Source: Candidatus Parabacteroides intestinavium (GTDB taxonomy: Bacteria; Bacteroidota; Bacteroidia; Bacteroidales; Tannerellaceae). Taken from it: a stretch of 10,396 nucleotides of DNA. Shown piece after piece: positions 6,556-10,396 of this stretch; position 1 is the stretch's first letter; the number at the start of each line of letters is the position of its first letter. Below the pieces are notes generated by a model. It worked only from the letters and a program-made list of their open reading frames with translations. It had not been told where the DNA came from and did not search any database. The stretch spans positions 1 through 10,396 of the forward strand of contig DWYO01000265.1 in the NCBI GenBank assembly GCA_019118725.1, written 5' to 3'. The translations under genes were made by a program, and so were the position numbers.

Positions 6556-8200
6556 CTTTTTTCTCACGAATCACAGTTACATAATTAATGAAATCCTCCG
6601 TATAACGCCGATGGCCTTGGGGCCAAGGATTATCGTTGTAACGATCTATCGGCGTTAACTCCACCTTATCCAATATATATTCCGGCAACACCTCCTCAGC
6701 CCTCTCTTTCGATACCAACACAAAAGGCAAAGAACGCCGGACTTGCAACGTATCAGACAAATCTATTTTCAATATCTTTTTATAAGCCGCATAAACCAGC
6801 TCGATACGAAGGGTATCCCTCGAATCCTGATAAAAAGGCAAAGGCTTCAAGGCCTTGATATCCCGTGTCAGACTGATGCTTTTCCGTTCTTTGTTGGTGA
6901 CAAAGCTCCCGATATAAGGCATCATAAACAGCTCTGCTATCATCATCAACCCTACAACGCCCAGTAAAAATGTATAAGGACGCACCTTCCTGAAAGCATA
7001 AAACACGCCTACTCCAATCCCTATGCAAAGCAGAGACAAGAACAAGTACGCGCCCAACCCCATGTGCATCTCACTATACACATAGCGATAAAGCAAGAAA
7101 GGCAAAGCACACGTCACAAGCAGAATCAGTCCGGCATTCATCCGGTACAACAAACGCCCCAAACGATCATCCACCTTCATTTGCTCTATCCAATACACGA
7201 ACAAATGGGCACCGGTCAGCACGGCCGGAATCACGACAGGCAACAGATAACGGCTCTTTTTCTCCGGAATGAGCGAAAGAAAGAACAAGACAAACAACAT
7301 CCACACCAATACAAAATAATAGGGTTTTGGATCGGCCAGTCTTTTCCTCCAAACCGGAACGAGTAAAGCCGTAAGTGTCAACAATGACCAAGCACCGGTC
7401 TCCAAGAAAAATTTCCAATAATACCACCATGGACGGACATTGTAGTTCATCCACGATCCGGATTCTTTCTTCAAGACATACTCCATCATCTCCGGGTGGC
7501 TCACATAAATATACACGTACCACCAACTACTGATAAGAAGCGTCAGGAACAGCATCCATAGCCCCCCCTTCCATTTATCCGTCAAGTTTACCTTATAATA
7601 TAAGCCATACGCGCAAAGGAACGGAAGCAATAACGCATAAAAGGACACCGGTCCTTTTCCCAGGAAAGACAATCCCATCATCACGCCGGCTATCGTAAAC
7701 CATGACCAACGACACGTGGAGGCTTGCAATGCTTTATACAGATAATAAATCGCCACTATCATAAACGCATGGCAATAGATGTCCCACGATGCCGTGCGCC
7801 CCATCAGGACAATGCTATAGGAGGTACACAACAAAAGTACCGCTATAAAAGCATACAACCGGTCTCGGGTCAGCCGTACCGCCAACAAATACAAAAATAC
7901 CGCCAGCAACACAGCAGCCATACCGGCCACCGCCCGTTGCAATCCGATATTATCGGGTGACACCCACTCGACAGCAGCAGCAATCCATGTCGGCAACGGA
8001 GGTTTCTCCAAACGCAATTCACCATTCATCGTCGGAGTCAGCCAATTCCCGTCATACACCATCTCACGAGCCGTAATCAGATTACGCGACTCCATGATAT
8101 CTACAAAGATGGCCTTATTATTGACAAAGAAAGCGCAACAAAACACAATGACCAAAAACAGCCATTGCCTAACAGGATTTCTTTCTGCCTGATTTATCAT
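6536..8200 (-). CDS. ArnT-like polytopic glycosyltransferase (GT-C, PMT/GT83 type)
   Basis: Membrane glycosyltransferase of 554 residues that uses a polyprenyl-phosphate sugar donor on the periplasmic side. The first extracytoplasmic loop carries DIMESRNLITAREM at 34-47, with the acidic residues expected at the GT-C active site (Asp34, Glu37), then NGELRLEKPPL at 59-69, the ArnT signature. GRTASWD at 134-140, SFLGKGP at 178-184 and PEKKSRYLLPV at 312-322 are further family landmarks. Roughly a dozen hydrophobic segments run to about residue 430, followed by a soluble C-terminal domain of about 120 residues. ArnT itself adds aminoarabinose to lipid A; relatives add galacturonate or other sugars to lipid A, core or proteins, so the acceptor here is open. 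AGGTAGAAG lies just before the ATG as a plausible ribosome site. The gap to the upstream lipoprotein gene is 31 bases. Confidence 0.92.
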   Translation of the reverse strand: MINQAERNPVRQWLFLVIVFCCAFFVNNKAIFVDIMESRNLITAREMVYDGNWLTPTMNGELRLEKPPLPTWIAAAVEWVSPDNIGLQRAVAGMAAVLLAVFLYLLAVRLTRDRLYAFIAVLLLCTSYSIVLMGRTASWDIYCHAFMIVAIYYLYKALQASTCRWSWFTIAGVMMGLSFLGKGPVSFYALLLPFLCAYGLYYKVNLTDKWKGGLWMLFLTLLISSWWYVYIYVSHPEMMEYVLKKESGSWMNYNVRPWWYYWKFFLETGAWSLLTLTALLVPVWRKRLADPKPYYFVLVWMLFVLFFLSLIPEKKSRYLLPVVIPAVLTGAHLFVYWIEQMKVDDRLGRLLYRMNAGLILLVTCALPFLLYRYVYSEMHMGLGAYLFLSLLCIGIGVGVFYAFRKVRPYTFLLGVVGLMMIAELFMMPYIGSFVTNKERKSISLTRDIKALKPLPFYQDSRDTLRIELVYAAYKKILKIDLSDTLQVRRSLPFVLVSKERAEEVLPEYILDKVELTPIDRYNDNPWPQGHRRYTEDFINYVTVIREKKDDEQDE

Positions 8201-8231
8201 CTTCTACCTATCATCATCATCGCTTCCCGTT

Positions 8232-9047
8232 TTATTTCAGCTCTCTGATCTTGATATTGCAGAAAGCCACCTCATTGCCATGATCCTGCAACAAGATATG
8301 TCCTTGAGAAGCTTCTCCAAAACGTCCGTTCGTATTATACTCTGGTGCAGCATATTTGCTTCCTTTCACCAATTCACGGAAAGCCTCGCTACAACGCTCA
8401 TATTCCAACACTTTCACGCCATTCAGCCAATGTTCCACATGATTATTCGGGAACACCTTGACCACCGCCGTGTTCCATTCGCCTATCCCGTTGAACTTCA
8501 CATTCTCGCTCTTAATCAGGTCATACAGGCTACCCAATGTACGGCTTCCGGGGAAAGTCGTATATAACTTGGCATCCGGATGAACCGCATCGTCCAGGAT
8601 CTGAAATTCCAAGCCATAAGCCGACCCCTTCTGCTTTTCACCCTCCGTTACAAAATATTTGATACCGCTATTCGCCCCGGTTGTAATCTTAAAATCCACA
8701 CTCAGTTCGAATGCCGAATATTGTCCGTCCGTCACGATATCTCCGCCATTGGTCGATTCGCCTCCATCCGAAGCCTCAACCACCAGCATACCATCAGCTA
8801 TGTGCCACCCTTTGGCCGGGAAAGCATCCAGGTGCGCGCCACGCCAACCTTGGGTTGTCTTTCCATCAAACAGCAATTTCCAGCCATCAGCCTTCTCCTG
8901 CTCGGTCAACTGATTCCGGGCAACCGCATCATTTTTCACCTCTTCCTGCTGGGCCTCAACTACTTCCTTATTCGCATTCTTATTGCCTGAGCATCCCAAT
9001 AATAAAGCCGTTGCGGATGCCAGTACACACATCATTTTTGCATTCAT
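8232..9047 (-). CDS. DUF1080 (3-keto-disaccharide hydrolase family) lipoprotein
   Basis: Predicted surface or periplasmic lipoprotein of 271 residues. Starting at the ATG at 9047, the sequence MNAKMMCVLASATALLLGCS forms a lipoprotein signal with lipobox LLGC and the lipidated Cys at residue 19. The open frame runs 16 codons further upstream (MVEFMAEISKE...), but that would bury the signal and overlap the preceding gene, so I reject it. After a charged linker (about 22-50) comes one DUF1080 domain: GWKLLFDGKTTQGWRG near its start, then GANSGIKYFV, YGLEFQILDD, HVEHWLNGVKV and a closing GHILLQDHG segment, giving a LamG-like beta-sandwich. Some members act on 3-keto sugars or glycosides; others have no known activity. 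It begins 11 bases after the mannose synthase stop and precedes the ArnT-like gene, so it may trim, bind or recognise the same glycan. Confidence 0.92.
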   Translation of the reverse strand: MNAKMMCVLASATALLLGCSGNKNANKEVVEAQQEEVKNDAVARNQLTEQEKADGWKLLFDGKTTQGWRGAHLDAFPAKGWHIADGMLVVEASDGGESTNGGDIVTDGQYSAFELSVDFKITTGANSGIKYFVTEGEKQKGSAYGLEFQILDDAVHPDAKLYTTFPGSRTLGSLYDLIKSENVKFNGIGEWNTAVVKVFPNNHVEHWLNGVKVLEYERCSEAFRELVKGSKYAAPEYNTNGRFGEASQGHILLQDHGNEVAFCNIKIRELK

Positions 9048-9058
9048 CGTATTTATAA

Positions 9059-9793
9059 TTATTTCTTTGGATATTTCCGCCATAAACTCCACCACTTCAA
9101 TTGCAAAACGCCAAACAAGGCTTCACCAAAGATGGATGAGTTCATTTTTGATGTTCCTAACACCCGATTGATAAAAATAATCGGTACCTCTATCAGCTTG
9201 AATCCGCATTTATAAGCGGTAAACTTCATCTCAATCTGGAAAGCGTATCCTTTGAAATGGATATGGTCCAAGTCTATCGTTTCAAGCACATGCCGGCGAT
9301 AGCATTTGAAACCGGCCGTGGTGTCGTGTATCTGCATTCCCGTCACAAAACGGACGTAAACTGATGCGAAATAAGACATCAGCACCCGCCCCAAAGGCCA
9401 ATTCACCACATTCACGCCATTACAATAACGCGAACCTATCGCCACATCGCCTCCCTGTTCGGTACAAGCGGCATATAAACGAGGCAGGTCGTTCGGATTA
9501 TGGCTGAAATCAGCATCCATCTCGAAAATGAAATCATACTTGTGCGCGATTGCCCATTTGAACCCGGCGATATAGGCCGTGCCCAGCCCTTGCTTCCCGG
9601 CCCGTTCCACCAAGAACAGGCGTTTCGGAAACTCTTGTTGCAAACGCTTCACAATAGCGGCCGTCCCATCCGGAGAACCATCATCTATAATCAAAATATG
9701 GAACTCCTTCTCCAAATTGAAAACCGCCCGAATGATATTTTCTATATTTTCTTTCTCGTTGTAAGTCGGTATTATAACTATGCTATCTGACAT
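9059..9793 (-). CDS. Polyprenol-phosphate mannose synthase-like GT2
   Basis: GT2 enzyme of 244 residues close to soluble DPM1-type synthases, which transfer mannose from GDP-mannose to a polyprenyl phosphate on the cytosolic face. IVIIPTYNEKENI is at 5-17, IDDGSPDGT at 36-44, the catalytic DADFSHNP at 93-100, IGSRY at 119-123, TTAGFK at 158-163 and the late Arg210-to-Met217 block RVLGTSKM. No membrane helices are attached, consistent with the short bacterial and archaeal DPM type. It is the first gene of the minus-strand glycan operon, with a -7 box about 33 bases upstream and no gene between it and the divergent valS. A product mannosyl-polyprenyl phosphate could feed protein O-mannosylation or an envelope glycan; the only GT-C acceptor enzyme visible here is the ArnT-like one. 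The donor is inferred from family, not shown by sequence. Confidence 0.93.
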   Translation of the reverse strand: MSDSIVIIPTYNEKENIENIIRAVFNLEKEFHILIIDDGSPDGTAAIVKRLQQEFPKRLFLVERAGKQGLGTAYIAGFKWAIAHKYDFIFEMDADFSHNPNDLPRLYAACTEQGGDVAIGSRYCNGVNVVNWPLGRVLMSYFASVYVRFVTGMQIHDTTAGFKCYRRHVLETIDLDHIHFKGYAFQIEMKFTAYKCGFKLIEVPIIFINRVLGTSKMNSSIFGEALFGVLQLKWWSLWRKYPKK

Positions 9794-9825
9794 ATCGCTT
9801 ATCTCTATGCATTAGAAATAGGTTA

Positions 9826-9833
9826 CAAAAATA
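9826..9833 (-). promoter_or_regulatory. Putative -7 box of the glycan operon
   Basis: Read on the minus strand this is TATTTTTG, a full match to the Bacteroidetes -7 consensus TAnnTTTG. Initiation near 9820 would leave a leader of roughly 25-30 bases before the ATG at 9793. No TTTG lies at the usual -33 spacing; a TTTG closer in is too near. The call rests on the box and its position ahead of the first operon gene. Confidence 0.5.
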
Positions 9834-9932
9834 ATGCAAATGCCCCAAAAGTGCGCATATTTTACACTAAATTTGCCTAATGGATTCTATTTATGCCATT
9901 TTTTTAGAGATAAAGACGGAAAACGCCCGGAA

Positions 9933-10020
9933 TTCATGCCTATGTTCGTTTTCGTTCATGCCTATGTTCGCCGGCGTTCATGCCTATCTTTTTCCACGAA
10001 GATGCCTTTGTTTTTCAGCC
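9933..10020. repeat. 22-base tandem repeat, three copies plus one decayed copy
   Basis: Units start at 9933, 9955, 9977 and 9999 with a strict 22-base period. The first two share TTCATGCCTATGTTCG and differ only in four of the last six bases (18 of 22 identical). The third matches the first at 16 of 22 positions, and the fourth at about 12, keeping ATGCCT. Divergence therefore rises steadily from left to right. The period is not a multiple of three and no gene covers the array, so it is non-coding. There is no spacer between units, which excludes a CRISPR. It could be a binding-site array, a recombination site or a dispersed intergenic repeat family; I cannot tell which. Confidence 0.85.
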
Positions 10021-10027
10021 CCCCTTG

Positions 10028-10253
10028 CTCCCGGATTTATCAAGACTTTCCGATAAGAAGCTATTTGGAATTTATTCCAGCTTTTTATAAAGAATGTTTT
10101 CGAGGATTTTTATTTGTTCTTATAAGGAGCATAGCGGGCTATGTGACGAATAAGAACGGGGAAAAAGACCGGAAACAAATTTAGAAAAAGCGGCATAACT
10201 ATTTTCCGAAGAAATTCAAAATAGCTTCTAAATTTTGATACAATGTCCGGAAG
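10028..10253. repeat. Long imperfect palindrome, MITE-like or structured element
   Basis: The best arms are 10056-10077 and 10208-10229, complementary at 20 of 22 positions and both containing AGAAGCTATTT or a one-base variant of it. Inside, the left half (about 10078-10115) resembles the reverse complement of the right half, with matching words GCTTTTT, TAAA, TGTTT and TTTTT. The centre is a perfect GTTCTTAT/ATAAGAAC pair (10116-10123 and 10150-10157) around CATAGC-GG-GCTATG (10130-10143). Outside the arms, TATCAA/TTGATA and CCGGA/TCCGG also pair, with small shifts. The right half carries about 12 extra bases. TAA flanks GAAGC...GCTTC on both sides (10054-10056 and 10229-10231), which could be a target duplication or simply part of the symmetry. 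No transposase is encoded. A minus-strand TAAATTTG (10176-10183) lies within. Confidence 0.75.
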
Positions 10254-10279
10254 AAAGAATAGATATGAATAAAAAATTG

Positions 10280-10287
10280 TAATTTTG
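10280..10287 (+). promoter_or_regulatory. Putative valS -7 box
   Basis: TAATTTTG matches the Bacteroidetes -7 consensus TAnnTTTG in full. Initiation near 10294 would give a leader of about 34 bases, A-rich and without a Shine-Dalgarno site, as is common in this phylum. No TTTG is found at -33 spacing. The preceding palindrome ends 26 bases upstream, so it would lie outside the transcript but next to the polymerase site. Confidence 0.55.
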
Positions 10288-10327
10288 CCACTCCGTAGAG
10301 ATTAATGAATAAACAATATAAAAAACA

Positions 10328-10396
10328 ATGGAATTAGCGAGTAAGTATAATCCCGCAGATGTGGAAGGGAAATGGTACCAGTATTGGCTGGACAAT
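10328..10396 (+). CDS. valS: Valyl-tRNA synthetase, N-terminal fragment
   Basis: Only the first 23 codons are present, and the frame is still open at the window edge. The product starts MELASKYNPADVEGKWYQYW, matching the N-terminus of class I valyl-tRNA synthetases, where Y-x-P-x-x-x-E-x-x-W-Y-x-x-W is conserved ahead of the HIGH catalytic motif (not yet reached). The enzyme charges tRNA-Val in the cytosol. The ATG follows an A-rich leader with a -7 box about 40 bases upstream. It is transcribed away from the glycan operon and is functionally unrelated to it. Identification from 23 residues is good but leans on remembered family sequence; isoleucyl- and leucyl-tRNA synthetases share part of the motif. 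Confidence 0.88.
   Translation, partial: MELASKYNPADVEGKWYQYWLDN

Larger units (their letters stand above)
9794..10327. other. Divergent, gene-free regulatory region with repeats
   Basis: This 534-base region separates the minus-strand glycan operon from plus-strand valS. From left to right it holds the operon's -7 box (9826-9833), a 22-base tandem repeat (9933-10020), a long imperfect palindrome (10028-10253) and the valS -7 box (10280-10287). A frame spanning 9834-10184 on the plus strand is open, but its product is largely a translation of the repeats, with no family resemblance, so I do not call a gene. Another TAAATTTG box at 9868-9875 on the plus strand is not followed by a convincing start. 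Confidence 0.6.

Noticed and set aside
9048..9095. Upstream extension of the DUF1080 lipoprotein
   Set aside because: It would overlap the mannose synthase gene and place 16 extra residues before the lipoprotein signal peptide; the ATG at 9047 gives a standard signal.
9933..10020. CRISPR array
   Set aside because: Units abut with no spacers, the period is only 22 bases, and no cas gene is present.
9834..10184. Plus-strand open frame of 116 codons in the divergent region
   Set aside because: It is mostly a readout of the 22-base repeats and half of the palindrome, resembles no family, and has no promoter or start context that fits.
10288..10327. T-box or other riboswitch for valS
   Set aside because: The inferred leader is only about 34 bases, too short for a T-box, and the long palindrome lies upstream of the likely transcription start.
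10305..10337. Ten-codon upstream frame overlapping the valS start
   Set aside because: It is very short, has low-complexity content (Asn, Lys, Gln) and arises easily in an A-rich leader. There is no regulatory codon run such as repeated valine.

Overview
The window most likely comes from a Bacteroidales chromosome, and Parabacteroides or a close relative is my best guess. The evidence is a ValRS N-terminus of the type found in that group, promoter -7 boxes fitting the Bacteroidetes consensus TAnnTTTG, A-rich leaders without Shine-Dalgarno sites, and a small serine recombinase resembling the Bacteroides Mpi invertase. The genus is inferred from recalled sequence character, not from a database search.

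Layout. Nine complete genes lie on the minus strand, and the first codons of valS lie on the plus strand at the right edge. Reading in the direction of minus-strand transcription (right to left), the first block is a glycan-modification operon: a polyprenol-phosphate mannose synthase-like GT2 (9793-9059), a DUF1080 lipoprotein (9047-8232), an ArnT-like membrane glycosyltransferase (8200-6536), a second GT2 of ArnC/GtrB type (6555-5824), a seven-segment LAB_N-repeat membrane protein (5827-5198) and a UDP-glucuronate 4-epimerase-like enzyme (5201-4176). The last three junctions overlap by 20, 4 and 4 bases, so tight co-expression is likely. Together they look like a lipid-linked sugar pathway: the epimerase makes a nucleotide sugar, the GT2s load sugars onto polyprenyl phosphate, the LAB_N protein is a candidate flippase, and the ArnT-like enzyme transfers the sugar to an envelope acceptor.

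The second block is an Mpi-like serine recombinase (4119-3517), a UvrD/PcrA helicase (3487-1154) and the SRP receptor ftsY (1093-140). These are closely spaced but not overlapping. About 139 bases beyond ftsY hold no gene, only small inverted repeats.

The 534-base divergent region between the glycan operon and valS (9794-10327) is the most unusual non-coding stretch. It has a -7 promoter box at each end. Between them lie a 22-base tandem repeat of three clear copies plus one decayed copy, and directly after it a roughly 226-base imperfect palindrome whose core arms match at 20 of 22 positions. I see no gene there that I would defend.
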